Origin: an uncultured Ruminococcus sp.
GTDB taxonomy: Bacteria; Bacillota; Clostridia; Oscillospirales; Acutalibacteraceae
NCBI GenBank assembly: GCA_902800065.1
Contig: CADCDE010000007.1
Span: forward strand, 1-35,633
Reading direction: 5' to 3'
DNA: 35,633 nucleotides
Part shown: positions 7,739-15,436 of the stretch, piece after piece
Numbering within the stretch: position 1 is the stretch's first letter
Layout of the letters: each line of letters opens with the position of its first letter
Notes under the pieces: generated by a model
What the model was told of the DNA's origin: nothing
The model's input: only the letters and a program-made list of their open reading frames with translations
The model's database searches: none
Made by a program: the position numbers and the translations under genes

Positions 7739-8212
7739 TTATCTGTTATTGACAGCTTCGGGGTACATATCATGGTGTGAAAGTCTATCCCATGCAAGCT
7801 GTTCCCATTTTGTATTAGGTCTGCCGTAATTGCAGTAGGGATCTATTGAAATACCACCTCTAGGAAGGAATTTTCCCCATACCTCGATATATTTCGGACT
7901 CATAAGTTTAATTAAATCTTTCATGATTATATTAACACAGTCCTCGTGAAAATCACCGTGATTCCTGAAGCTGAAAAGATACAGCTTGAGAGATTTGCTT
8001 TCGACCATCAGTTTATCGGGGATATATGAAATATATATACACGCAAAATCAGGCTGTCCCGTTATCGGACAAAGGCTTGTAAATTCAGGGCAGTTGAATT
8101 TTACGAAATAATCATTTTCGGGATGCTTGTTTTCAAAGGTTTCAAGCACATCAGTTGAATAATCATTCGGATATTTTGTATTTTTATTTCCCAAAAGTGT
8201 TAAATCGCTCAT
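7739..8212 (-). CDS. queF: NADPH-dependent preQ0 reductase QueF
   Basis: QueF reduces the nitrile of 7-cyano-7-deazaguanine (preQ0) to the amine preQ1, the last step before the base is inserted into tRNA by Tgt. The 157-residue length fits the short (unimodular) type. The nucleophilic Cys is at about residue 48 in [14 protein letters not shown], with the acid Asp at 55. The QueF signature [20 protein letters not shown] follows at about 71-90. It is the last gene of the queD-queE-folE-queC-queF operon, starting 4 bp after the queC stop, with GGAGGAATGATAAA as ribosome binding site. No clear intrinsic terminator is visible downstream; only a short AT-only inverted repeat lies near 7680-7715. 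Confidence 0.97.
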   Translation of the reverse strand: MSDLTLLGNKNTKYPNDYSTDVLETFENKHPENDYFVKFNCPEFTSLCPITGQPDFACIYISYIPDKLMVESKSLKLYLFSFRNHGDFHEDCVNIIMKDLIKLMSPKYIEVWGKFLPRGGISIDPYCNYGRPNTKWEQLAWDRLSHHDMYPEAVNNR

Positions 8213-8216
8213 TTTA

Positions 8217-8888
8217 TCATTCCTCCGTTATTCCGTTAGCTTTGAATGCGGCTATCCTGTCACGGCACGTTCCACAGATTCCGCAGGGCTTTTCTCCGCC
8301 CTCATAGCAGCTCCATGTCATTTTATAAGGCACCTTAAGTGACAATCCCTTTGCAACAACGTCTGCCTTGTTCATACTGACAAAGGGGGCGATTACTTTC
8401 AATTGATTTCCGCTTCCTATATAAATCGCACTATTGATAGCATTGTTAAAGTCAATACTGCAGTCGGGATAAGCATTTCCTGCCGCATCATCACTGTGTA
8501 CACCGTAATATATTTCCGTACAGCCGTTTGAAAGTGCTACACTTGCCGCACATGACAGGAATAAACCGTTCCTGAACGGGACATACGTTGAAACAGGTTT
8601 TCCGTCAGTTTTTTCAAGCTGTTCGGCATAGCTTTCTCTTGGAATATCTTCATTTGATGAACTCAAAAGTGAACAGTTTGAATCTTCAAAGATTTTCGCT
8701 AAATCAAGTCTTTTGAGCTTCACACCATAATAAGCGGCTATTTTTTCAGCGGCTTCTGTTTCTTTACTGTGCTTTTGTCCATAGCTTATTGAAAGTGCAA
8801 GGACATTATCTTTTCCGTATTTGTCAACGGCTATTGCAAGACAGGTAGTGCTGTCCACTCCTCCGCTGAAAAGTACAAGTGCTTTCAT
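8217..8888 (-). CDS. queC: 7-cyano-7-deazaguanine (preQ0) synthase QueC
   Basis: QueC converts 7-carboxy-7-deazaguanine and ammonia to preQ0 using ATP. The 223-residue protein begins with the PP-loop ATPase motif SGGVDST (residues 8-14). It carries the conserved [20 protein letters not shown] and [15 protein letters not shown] segments, and ends with a zinc site in which four Cys are spaced as [16 protein letters not shown]. All expected residues are present. It lies between folE and queF on the same strand. The gap to folE is 100 bp and contains two hairpins, so expression of queC-queF relative to the first three genes may be adjusted there. Confidence 0.97.
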   Translation of the reverse strand: MKALVLFSGGVDSTTCLAIAVDKYGKDNVLALSISYGQKHSKETEAAEKIAAYYGVKLKRLDLAKIFEDSNCSLLSSSNEDIPRESYAEQLEKTDGKPVSTYVPFRNGLFLSCAASVALSNGCTEIYYGVHSDDAAGNAYPDCSIDFNNAINSAIYIGSGNQLKVIAPFVSMNKADVVAKGLSLKVPYKMTWSCYEGGEKPCGICGTCRDRIAAFKANGITEE

Positions 8889-8988
8889 AAATCAACCATC
8901 CTTTTAAATTGATAGTTGGAGCTTTGCCCCAACCCCCACAAGGGCTGCTCGCCCTTGACCTCGGCAGGGATTAAAATCCCTGCACCCG
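8889..8988 (-). other. Intercistronic segment with two hairpins between folE and queC
   Basis: This 100-bp gap holds two GC-rich inverted repeats in otherwise AT-rich DNA: AAGGGC/GCCCTT at 8940-8956 and GCAGGGA/TCCCTGC at 8964-8983. They are joined by a C-rich stretch (GCCCCAACCCCCACAAGGGC). There is no T-run next to them on the minus strand, so they are not classic terminators. They may stabilise the mRNA or derive from a repeat element. The queC ribosome binding site (AAGGATGG) lies at the queC side. Confidence 0.55.
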
Positions 8989-9546
8989 TTATTCAAATTT
9001 GACTAATAATTTCAAATCATTGTCATTTTTGAATTTTCCCCTGAAAGTTTGTGTCAATGTTTGTGAGGAAACATTTTTTATTCCACGTGCAGTCATGCAG
9101 CTGTGTGAGCCTGTTATTGCAACAGCTACATCAGGAGTACCTGCCGCTTCGGAGATTATTTCGGCAATGTCATTTCCGAGACGCTCCTGTAATTGAAGAC
9201 GTTTTGCCGCCATATCGCATATTCTCGCAATTTTACTCAGTCCAAGGACTTTTCCGTTTGGAATATATGCAACATTCACTTTCATATCATACATTAATGC
9301 AAAATGATGCTCACAGTAGCTGAAAACAGTTATATCTTTCATAACAACAATGTCATTATTGGGTACAGAAAAAGTTTTTCCGAACATTTCGGCTATATCG
9401 TGATTACTGTATTGTATACCTTCAAGGACTTCTTCAAGCATTCTTGCAACTCTTTGGGGAGTTTCCAAGAGTCCCTCTCTGTCGGGATTTTCACCTATTG
9501 CCTCCAAAATTCCACGGACATGATATTCTATTGCTTTTGTATCCAT
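8989..9546 (-). CDS. folE: GTP cyclohydrolase I
   Basis: FolE converts GTP to 7,8-dihydroneopterin triphosphate, the first step toward both folate and 7-deazaguanine. Its place between queE and queC shows it feeds queuosine precursor synthesis here. ATG 9546 is preferred because GGAGGGG lies 6 bases upstream; the TTG one codon earlier is less likely. The 185-residue protein has the zinc ligands Cys78, His81 (in SYCEHH) and Cys150 (in [10 protein letters not shown]), plus the GTP-binding LGLSKIARI segment and a TQTFRG C-terminal motif. The queE stop and folE start overlap as TGATG, giving translational coupling. Confidence 0.96.
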   Translation of the reverse strand: MDTKAIEYHVRGILEAIGENPDREGLLETPQRVARMLEEVLEGIQYSNHDIAEMFGKTFSVPNNDIVVMKDITVFSYCEHHFALMYDMKVNVAYIPNGKVLGLSKIARICDMAAKRLQLQERLGNDIAEIISEAAGTPDVAVAITGSHSCMTARGIKNVSSQTLTQTFRGKFKNDNDLKLLVKFE

Positions 9547-10208
9547 CAAACGCCCCTCCTGTCAGGCTCCCATATAAATTTATGCAACTGTAATTGTAGT
9601 CTTACTCCGTTTAAATTCCTCTTTATCATAAAATCCACTATATCAGCGGGATTTATCCTACCGAAAACAGGACTTATATAAACATGACATTTTTCGATAA
9701 GAGAATATTTTTGTATAATCATTTCGGCTTTTTCCAAATCCTCAATGCTTCCCGAGACAAATTTTACTGTATCATGTTCATTAAGAAATTCAAAATTTTC
9801 CAAGCACATATATTTTTCCATATTGCTTGACGGCAATTTATAATCCATTGTAAAAACAGGTCTGTCTTTACTACTCAAAGCGAATTTTTCAAGGGATATA
9901 CTCCCGTTAGTTTCAATTTCGACACGATTTCCCTGTAAGATAAGTTTTTCAATAAGTTCTTCGATATTTTTCTGCAATAACGGCTCACCGCCCGTGAGAG
10001 TGACATTTTTAACGCCTGTATTTCTGACAAGTTCACATATCTCATTAACGGTCATATTTTTGTATTCTGCATTTGTTTCATTCGCCCATTTTGTATCACA
10101 ATATGAACAGTTCAGATTACAGCCTTTAAATCTGATAAATACCGCCAATTCACCTGCACGGGTACTTTCACCGTTGATACTGACAAAACTTTCTGCAACT
10201 TCAAACAT
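9546..10208 (-). CDS. queE: 7-carboxy-7-deazaguanine synthase QueE (radical SAM)
   Basis: QueE rearranges 6-carboxy-tetrahydropterin into 7-carboxy-7-deazaguanine with SAM and a 4Fe-4S cluster. The cluster ligands are Cys30, Cys34 and Cys37 in [15 protein letters not shown], a CX3CX2C motif. The glycine-rich SAM loop [10 protein letters not shown] follows. The protein is 220 residues from ATG 10208, chosen because GGAGG is 7 bases upstream. ATG 10214 overlaps the queD stop as ATGA but sits only one base from the ribosome binding site. The C-terminus [15 protein letters not shown] matches the family end. Upstream is queD, downstream folE, both overlapping or abutting. Confidence 0.96.
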   Translation of the reverse strand: MFEVAESFVSINGESTRAGELAVFIRFKGCNLNCSYCDTKWANETNAEYKNMTVNEICELVRNTGVKNVTLTGGEPLLQKNIEELIEKLILQGNRVEIETNGSISLEKFALSSKDRPVFTMDYKLPSSNMEKYMCLENFEFLNEHDTVKFVSGSIEDLEKAEMIIQKYSLIEKCHVYISPVFGRINPADIVDFMIKRNLNGVRLQLQLHKFIWEPDRRGV

Positions 10209-10210
10209 TT

Positions 10211-10633
10211 TCATTCCTCCGAATAGACTGCACAATTTTCAGGAGTTTCATAAACTGTAACTCTTGAAACAGGCAGATTTTTTTCTTTAAGCATATCAAA
10301 GAACATTTTTGAGAAATTTTCGGCAGTCGGTCTGAAAGGTATTTCTATCAATCTGAAATTTTCCTCCTTGAGAGCGGAAAGAGTTTTTTCCCTGAGAGAA
10401 TTGTTTTCGTATATAAGACTGTGGTCGTAAAAGTCTGCAAGATTTTTTAATTCTCTCTTGAAGTCCCCGAAATCAATCAGCATATCTCTCTGAACACCGT
10501 TTTTTTGCAGTGATTCTCCGTTTATCTCTGCTTCCACTACCCATCTGTGACCGTGAATATTTCGGCATTTTCCCTCATATCCGTAAAGAAAGTGAGCGGC
10601 ATCAAAATGTGCCTGAGTTTTCAAAGCGTACAT
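10211..10633 (-). CDS. queD: 6-carboxy-5,6,7,8-tetrahydropterin synthase QueD
   Basis: QueD turns dihydroneopterin triphosphate, the FolE product, into 6-carboxytetrahydropterin. I chose ATG 10633, six bases after GGAGG; a longer frame to 10669 lacks a site. The 140-residue protein has the three zinc His ligands (His9 and His14 region in HFDAAH, then HGH at 27-29), the catalytic Cys23 in GKCRNIHGHRW, and a conserved PTAENFSKMFFDML helix near the end. It is the first gene of the queuosine-precursor operon. A preQ1-type riboswitch with terminator and a half copy of a dispersed repeat lie between its promoter region and its start. Confidence 0.96.
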   Translation of the reverse strand: MYALKTQAHFDAAHFLYGYEGKCRNIHGHRWVVEAEINGESLQKNGVQRDMLIDFGDFKRELKNLADFYDHSLIYENNSLREKTLSALKEENFRLIEIPFRPTAENFSKMFFDMLKEKNLPVSRVTVYETPENCAVYSEE

Positions 10634-10654
10634 GAAATTCCTCCTTATTGATTT

Positions 10655-10686
10655 TAAAAGATTCCTCACTACGTTCGGAATGACAA
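10655..10686. repeat. Half copy of the dispersed palindrome (copy D) in the queD leader
   Basis: This segment (AAAAGATTCCTCACTACGTTCGGAATGACA) matches the right half of copies A and B with one or two changes. It lies between the riboswitch terminator and the queD ribosome binding site, so it is transcribed into the 5' untranslated region. The left half is absent. Confidence 0.85.
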
Positions 10687-10698
10687 TTATTATTAATT

Positions 10699-10734
10699 AA
10701 AAAAGATGTGCCTGACCAAAAATCAGACACATCT
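10699..10734 (-). terminator. Intrinsic terminator in the queD leader (riboswitch expression platform)
   Basis: On the minus strand, a 12-bp stem (AGATGTGTCTGA with TCAGGCACATCT, one G-U pair) encloses a TTTTTGG loop and is followed directly by TTTTTT. It lies about 20 nt after the preQ1 aptamer and 66 nt before the queD start, where a regulated terminator is expected. Confidence 0.9.
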
Positions 10735-10752
10735 GTATATCTACAAAATATC

Positions 10753-10797
10753 TTCTGGTTTTTGTTTAACGACAGGTTGATACCAAGCGAACTGTCA
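10753..10797 (-). promoter_or_regulatory. Probable preQ1-I riboswitch aptamer
   Basis: The minus-strand RNA reads GACAG (P1), a loop TTCGCTTGGTATCAAC, CTGTC (P1 closing strand), then an A-rich tail GTTAAACAAAAACCAG. UGGU in the loop can pair with ACCA in the tail, making the H-type pseudoknot (P2) that defines preQ1-I aptamers. The A-rich AACAAAAAC tail resembles the Thermoanaerobacter example as I remember it. The aptamer is followed by a strong terminator and then by the queD-queE-folE-queC-queF genes, exactly the expected target. The loop is longer than in the smallest known members, so class I is probable rather than certain. Confidence 0.72.
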
Positions 10798-10806
10798 ATA
10801 TTCAGA

Positions 10807-10943
10807 GTGGAGTGTTGAGAGTGGGGAGTGGAGTTATCATTCCTCCCGCTTCATTCTCAAAATCCACTGTTTTTTTATAAATTCGTGTTTCCGTGAAAAA
10901 TCGGAGTTCAAAACAACTTCACTCTCAACTCTCAACTCTCCAC
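10807..10943. mobile_element. MITE-like element with 24-bp terminal inverted repeats
   Basis: The ends 10807-10830 and 10920-10943 are inverted copies matching at 21 of 24 positions; each is made of GTTGAGAG/GTGGAGAG-type units. The 137-bp element has no coding capacity. It begins 3 bp from the trpB stop and ends 10 bp before the preQ1 aptamer. This is the usual form of a non-autonomous miniature element or large palindromic intergenic repeat. I cannot see a clear target-site duplication. Any promoter for the queuosine operon must lie in or beyond it; a weak TTTTGA-17-TGATAA pair is present inside on the minus strand. Confidence 0.6.
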
Positions 10944-10946
10944 ACT

Positions 10947-12320
10947 TTATTCAACTTTCGGGAGTTTTGCAACGCTTGCAGCAATTTCCTCATCAGTCGG
11001 GATATAATCGGTCATAACACCGTCATTGAATTTCTGATATGCGACCATATCGAAATATCCTGTACCCGTGAGACCAAAGAGGATAGTTTTTTCTTCTCCT
11101 GTTTCCTTGCACTTGAGAGCCTCGTCTATTGCACCCTTGATAGCGTGTGAGCTTTCGGGAGCAGGAAGGATTCCCTCTACTCTTGCAAACTGTTCTGCTG
11201 CAGCAAACACTTCTGTCTGCTCATAAGCAACAGCTTCCATATAGCCGTCATGATAAAGCTGGCTGAGAGTTGAGGACATACCGTGGAATCTCAGACCGCC
11301 TGCATGGTTCGGTGACGGTATGAAACTCGAACCGAGTGTATACATTTTAGCCAGCGGACATATCATGCCTGTATCACAGAAGTCATAAGCGAATGTGCCT
11401 CTTGTAAAGCTGGGGCATGATTTGGGTTCAACAGCGATTATTCTGTAATCGTTTTCGCCACGGAGCTTTTCACCCATGAACGGAGAGATAAGACCGCCGA
11501 GATTTGAGCCGCCGCCTGCACAGCCGATTATAATATCAGGTTTTATGCCGTATTTGTCAAAAGCAGCTTTTGCTTCAAGACCGATAACTGACTGATGGAG
11601 AAGTACTTGATTGAGAACGGAACCCAAAACATATCTGTAACCCTCTGTATGAGTAGCAACTTCAACAGCCTCTGAGATAGCACAGCCGAGACTGCCTGTT
11701 GTACCAGGATGTTCAGCGAGTATTTTTCTGCCTACTTCGGTAGTTTCAGAAGGTGAAGGAGTAACATCAGCACCATAGGTACGCATTACTTCACGGCGGA
11801 AAGGCTTCTGCTCATAGCTTACTTTTACCATGTAAACTTTACAATCAAGTCCAAGATATGCACAAGCCATTGAAAGAGCAGTACCCCACTGACCTGCACC
11901 TGTTTCTGTTGTAACGCCCTTAAGTCCCTGCTTCTTTGCATAATAAGCCTGAGCTATTGCAGAGTTGAGCTTATGGCTTCCGCTTGTATTGTTGCCCTCA
12001 AATTTGTAGTAAATTTTTGCGGGAGTTCCGAGAGCCTTTTCAAGACAGTATGCACGGATAAGCGGTGCAGGACGGTACATTTTATAGAAATCTCTTATTT
12101 CCTGCGGAATGTCGATATAAGGAGTAGTGTCATCGAGTTCCTGTTCAACAAGTTCCTTACAGAATATACCACTCATTTCCTCTGCTGTCAAGGGCTGATG
12201 TGTTGCGGGATTGAGGAGCGGTGCAGGCTTGTTTTTCATGTCTGCACGGAGGTTGTACCATTTCTGGGGAATTTCCGATTCATCAAGATAAATTTTGTAC
12301 GGGATATTTTTTTCGCTCAT
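10947..12320 (-). CDS. trpB: Tryptophan synthase beta chain, TrpB2 type
   Basis: This PLP enzyme joins indole and serine to make tryptophan. The 457-residue length and N-terminal extension (YLDESEIPQKWYNLRAD) are those of the TrpB2 (TIGR01415-like) subgroup, longer than classic TrpB. The PLP lysine is Lys117 in NTSGSHKLNSA, the catalytic-loop TETGAGQWG follows, and the phosphate cradle is CAGGGSN. No trpA or other trp gene is nearby. TrpB2 proteins commonly stand alone and are thought to salvage indole. The gene has its own consensus promoter and a T-box leader with a Trp specifier, so it should be induced when charged tRNA-Trp runs short. The ribosome binding site AAAGGAG is upstream of the ATG. 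Confidence 0.95.
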   Translation of the reverse strand: MSEKNIPYKIYLDESEIPQKWYNLRADMKNKPAPLLNPATHQPLTAEEMSGIFCKELVEQELDDTTPYIDIPQEIRDFYKMYRPAPLIRAYCLEKALGTPAKIYYKFEGNNTSGSHKLNSAIAQAYYAKKQGLKGVTTETGAGQWGTALSMACAYLGLDCKVYMVKVSYEQKPFRREVMRTYGADVTPSPSETTEVGRKILAEHPGTTGSLGCAISEAVEVATHTEGYRYVLGSVLNQVLLHQSVIGLEAKAAFDKYGIKPDIIIGCAGGGSNLGGLISPFMGEKLRGENDYRIIAVEPKSCPSFTRGTFAYDFCDTGMICPLAKMYTLGSSFIPSPNHAGGLRFHGMSSTLSQLYHDGYMEAVAYEQTEVFAAAEQFARVEGILPAPESSHAIKGAIDEALKCKETGEEKTILFGLTGTGYFDMVAYQKFNDGVMTDYIPTDEEIAASVAKLPKVE

Positions 12321-12370
12321 TTTAAAAATCTCCTTTTATAAAAAATATTATTTTTGCTTTTCAGACAAAC

Positions 12371-12409
12371 AAAAAACCTGTCCCCAAGCATATAAAATGC
12401 GGGGACAGG
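12371..12409 (-). terminator. T-box-controlled intrinsic terminator upstream of trpB
   Basis: On the minus strand, CCTGTCCCC and GGGGACAGG form a perfect 9-bp stem, extended by GCAT/ATGC in the loop, followed by TTTTTTG. It lies just after the T-box antiterminator sequence and 50 nt before trpB. Confidence 0.93.
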
Positions 12410-12646
12410 ATAAAATTCCTGCGGTGCCACCCTGCTTGACACATCTAAAATGTGTCCTCTCAATGCGTACTTAAATTATACGCTTACCTCTTTGACGGGA
12501 AGTATATCCGTCTCGCATACTCTGCCGAAAAGCATTTCTGTTCGCCCTCAGAAGTCCATTCAGCCTTGTTTTTTCTGCCGCAATCACACCACCTGCAGCT
12601 CTCTGTAAGATAATTTTCAATGCCTACTTACACTTCATCAACGGTT
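12410..12646 (-). promoter_or_regulatory. Tryptophan T-box riboswitch
   Basis: The minus-strand leader contains the AGAGAGCTG start of Stem I, the apical GGTGGTGTGAT segment, and the specifier region GAA-TGG-ACTTCTGAGGG, with the UGG Trp codon at 12556-12558. It also has the T-box core AGGGTGGCACCGCAGGAA near 12417-12433. The UGGC bulge would pair with a GCCA tRNA end, which fits tRNA-Trp with discriminator G. Uncharged tRNA-Trp would stabilise the antiterminator and let trpB be transcribed. Confidence 0.93.
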
Positions 12647-12653
12647 TGAGGAT

Positions 12654-12682
12654 ATTATATATCAGACCATCAAAAATGTCAA
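12654..12682 (-). promoter_or_regulatory. Consensus sigma-A promoter of the trpB T-box transcript
   Basis: On the minus strand, TTGACA (12677-12682) and TATAAT (12654-12659) are separated by 17 bp, a perfect match. The start would be near 12647, giving a leader of about 325 nt. It lies about 40 bp after the valS stop. Confidence 0.92.
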
Positions 12683-12723
12683 TAGTTTTTTGTTCACTTT
12701 CAGAATTTTTTCTATCATTTTGA

Positions 12724-15417
12724 TCAAAGGGAATTATACATATCAGTCAGATTTTGTATCAAAGCCTTTGCCTTTTGTTCTTTTGCACGGATATCGTCAA
12801 CGACCTTCTGAGGAGCCTTTGACATAAAAGCTTCATTGTTGAGCTTTTTGAGGAGGAATTCCAAATCTTTGTTGGCTTTTTCAAGCTCCTTGGAAATTCT
12901 TTCCTTTTCCTTGTCAACGTCAACAAGTTCAGCAAGAGGCATATATATTTTTGCATCAGCAGTTGCAATGCTTATCATACCCGTTGTATCTTCAAGGTCA
13001 TTTGTTACAACGTCAACTGAGGATGCACCTGCAAGACGGATAAGGAAATCCTTTGACTGAACGTACATTTCAGGAACGTCTGTAACGATAGTGATATGAG
13101 CCTTCTTGGCATTGGGTACTTTAAGCTCGGAGCGGTTTTCACGGACTGCCTTAATGCTGTCCATTATCCTTTCCATAGTCTTTTCATCTTCGGGGAATGA
13201 CAGTTCGTCATTATATACAGGGAAGCTCTGAAGCATCAGATAACCCTTTTCATGAGGAAGTGCCTGATAAATTGCCTCAGTGATGAAAGGCATGAACGGG
13301 TGGAGAAGTTTAAGAGATTCCGTGAGAACATAGCAAAGGATATTTTCAACATCTTTCTTTCTCTTTTCATCACTGCCGTTGAGATATATCTTTGAAAGTT
13401 CGATATACCAGTCACAGAAATTATACCAGATAAAATCATAAATTTTCTGAGCTGCAACACCCATATCAAACTGTTCCATATTGTAGGTAACTTCCTTGAT
13501 AAGATTATTGAGCTTTGAAAGTATCCATTTATCTTCAATAAGAAGGTTCTTGGGTAATTCAACCTTATCAATGGTCATATTCATAAGCAGGAAACGTGAA
13601 GCGTTCCATATCTTATTCGTAAAATTACGGACATTGATTATCTTGTCATCAATGTAACGCATATCATTTCCCGGAGAGCTACCCTGTACAAGCATGAATC
13701 TCAATGCATCCGCACCGTATTTTTCGATAACCTCGAGAGGATCAATACCGTTTCCAAGGGATTTAGACATTTTTCTGCCCTGACTGTCACGAACTATACC
13801 GTGAATAACTACTGTATCAAAGGGTGCTTTGCCTGTATATGCAAGTCCTGAGAATATCATTCTGCTTACCCAGAAGCCGATTATATCATAGCCTGTTACA
13901 AGAGTACTTGTCGGGTAGAAATATTTGTAATCCTCAGAATCAGTATTCGGCCAGCCTAAAATTGAGAAAGGCCACAACGCTGATGAAAACCATGTATCAA
14001 GTGTATCGGGGTCTTGTGTAAGATTTGTGCCGCCGCACTTCTGACATTTGCAGGGAGCAGATTTTGCAACATTCGTTTCACCGCAGTCATCACAGTACCA
14101 TGCAGGAATCCTGTGTCCCCACCACAACTGACGGGAGATACACCAGTCACGGGTATTTTTCATCCAGTTGAGATATATCTTTGTGAATCTTTCGGGAACA
14201 AATTTTATTTCACCGTCTTCAACGGCTTTAACAGCAGGTTCAGCGAGTGTTTTCATGCGTACAAACCACTGTTTTGAAATCATAGGTTCAATAGTTGTAT
14301 GGCAACGGTAACAAGTACCGACATCATGCTTTAAATCTTCTGTTTCTTTAAGCTGACCGAGTTCTGTAAGGTCTGCCAAAACAGCTTTTCTTGCTTCAGC
14401 GGTAGTCATGCCTGCATATTTTCCGCAGTCCAAAACTTCGGGTTCATCTTCCGCAGCGTGACCGCTTTCCATAAGCTCATTGTATGCCTTTACATCAGCA
14501 GCACCTGTCATATGACCGTCATATGTGAAGCATCTTACCATTGGTAAATTATGACGAAGACCTACTTCAAAGTCATTCGGATCATGTGCAGGTGTAATCT
14601 TAACTACACCTGTACCCTTTTCCATATCAGCGTGTTCATCGCATACAATGGGAATTTCCTTGTTTATGAGAGGGAGAATCGCATGACAGCCGTGAAGATG
14701 TTTGTATCTTTCATCTTCGGCATTTATCGCAACGGCGGTATCACCGAGCATTGTTTCGGGACGTGTTGTGGCAATTTCAAGAAATTCTCCTGTTTCCTTT
14801 ACTTTATAGAGGATATGCCAAAAATGTCCGTTCTGTTCCTCATATTCAACTTCTGCATCTGAAATTGAAGTGCAGCATTTCGGACACCAGTTTACCATTC
14901 TGTTGCCACGATATATTTTTTTCTCGTTATAGAGCTTCGTGAATACCTCAAGAACGGCATTTGAACACTGTTCGTCCATTGTAAAATGTTCTCTTTGCCA
15001 GTCGCATGAAGAACCGAGAGTACGGAGCTGTGTAACAATTCTGTTGCCGAATTTTTCTTTCCAAGCCCATGCTCTTTCCATGAATTTATCTCTGCCGAGG
15101 TCTTCCTTGGTGATACCCTCGGAACGCATCTGTTCAACGATTTTAGCCTCAGTTGCAATAGCTGCATGGTCTGTTCCGGGAATCCACAGGGCTGAATAGC
15201 CCTGCATTCTCTTGAATCTGATAAGAATATCCTGCCATGTATTGTCAACGGCGTGTCCCATGTGAAGCTGTCCGGTTACATTCGGGGGAGGCATTGCTAT
15301 TGAATACGGTTTTTTCTTGCTGTCGGGTTCAGCCTTGAAACAGCCGTCCTTTTCCCACTGCTGATAGATCTTACTTTCGATATCAGAGGGGTCATATGTT
15401 TTAGGTAACTCGTTCAA
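12724..15417 (-). CDS. valS: Valyl-tRNA synthetase
   Basis: A class I synthetase that charges tRNA-Val in the cytosol. The 897-residue length is usual. The HIGH motif is HMGH (52-55) in PPPNVTGQLHMGH, and the KMSKS motif is KMSKS (549-553). The editing domain carries TTRPETMLGDTAVA and the GTDHAAIATE segment typical of ValRS. Cys pairs (WCPKC, YCDDCG, CKCQKCG) suggest structural metal sites. The C-terminus is a charged coiled-coil arm (about residues 835-897) that clamps the tRNA. It starts 19 bp after the ileS stop with GGAG as ribosome binding site, so ileS-valS form one operon. No intrinsic terminator is clear after it; the trpB promoter begins about 40 bp on. Confidence 0.97.
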   Translation of the reverse strand: MNELPKTYDPSDIESKIYQQWEKDGCFKAEPDSKKKPYSIAMPPPNVTGQLHMGHAVDNTWQDILIRFKRMQGYSALWIPGTDHAAIATEAKIVEQMRSEGITKEDLGRDKFMERAWAWKEKFGNRIVTQLRTLGSSCDWQREHFTMDEQCSNAVLEVFTKLYNEKKIYRGNRMVNWCPKCCTSISDAEVEYEEQNGHFWHILYKVKETGEFLEIATTRPETMLGDTAVAINAEDERYKHLHGCHAILPLINKEIPIVCDEHADMEKGTGVVKITPAHDPNDFEVGLRHNLPMVRCFTYDGHMTGAADVKAYNELMESGHAAEDEPEVLDCGKYAGMTTAEARKAVLADLTELGQLKETEDLKHDVGTCYRCHTTIEPMISKQWFVRMKTLAEPAVKAVEDGEIKFVPERFTKIYLNWMKNTRDWCISRQLWWGHRIPAWYCDDCGETNVAKSAPCKCQKCGGTNLTQDPDTLDTWFSSALWPFSILGWPNTDSEDYKYFYPTSTLVTGYDIIGFWVSRMIFSGLAYTGKAPFDTVVIHGIVRDSQGRKMSKSLGNGIDPLEVIEKYGADALRFMLVQGSSPGNDMRYIDDKIINVRNFTNKIWNASRFLLMNMTIDKVELPKNLLIEDKWILSKLNNLIKEVTYNMEQFDMGVAAQKIYDFIWYNFCDWYIELSKIYLNGSDEKRKKDVENILCYVLTESLKLLHPFMPFITEAIYQALPHEKGYLMLQSFPVYNDELSFPEDEKTMERIMDSIKAVRENRSELKVPNAKKAHITIVTDVPEMYVQSKDFLIRLAGASSVDVVTNDLEDTTGMISIATADAKIYMPLAELVDVDKEKERISKELEKANKDLEFLLKKLNNEAFMSKAPQKVVDDIRAKEQKAKALIQNLTDMYNSL

Positions 15418-15436
15418 TTTATATGATCTCCTTTAA

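Noticed and set aside
10836..10919. Gene inside the MITE-like element
   Set aside because: No open frame of useful size with a ribosome binding site; GGGAGGAATGA on the minus strand leads only to immediate stops.
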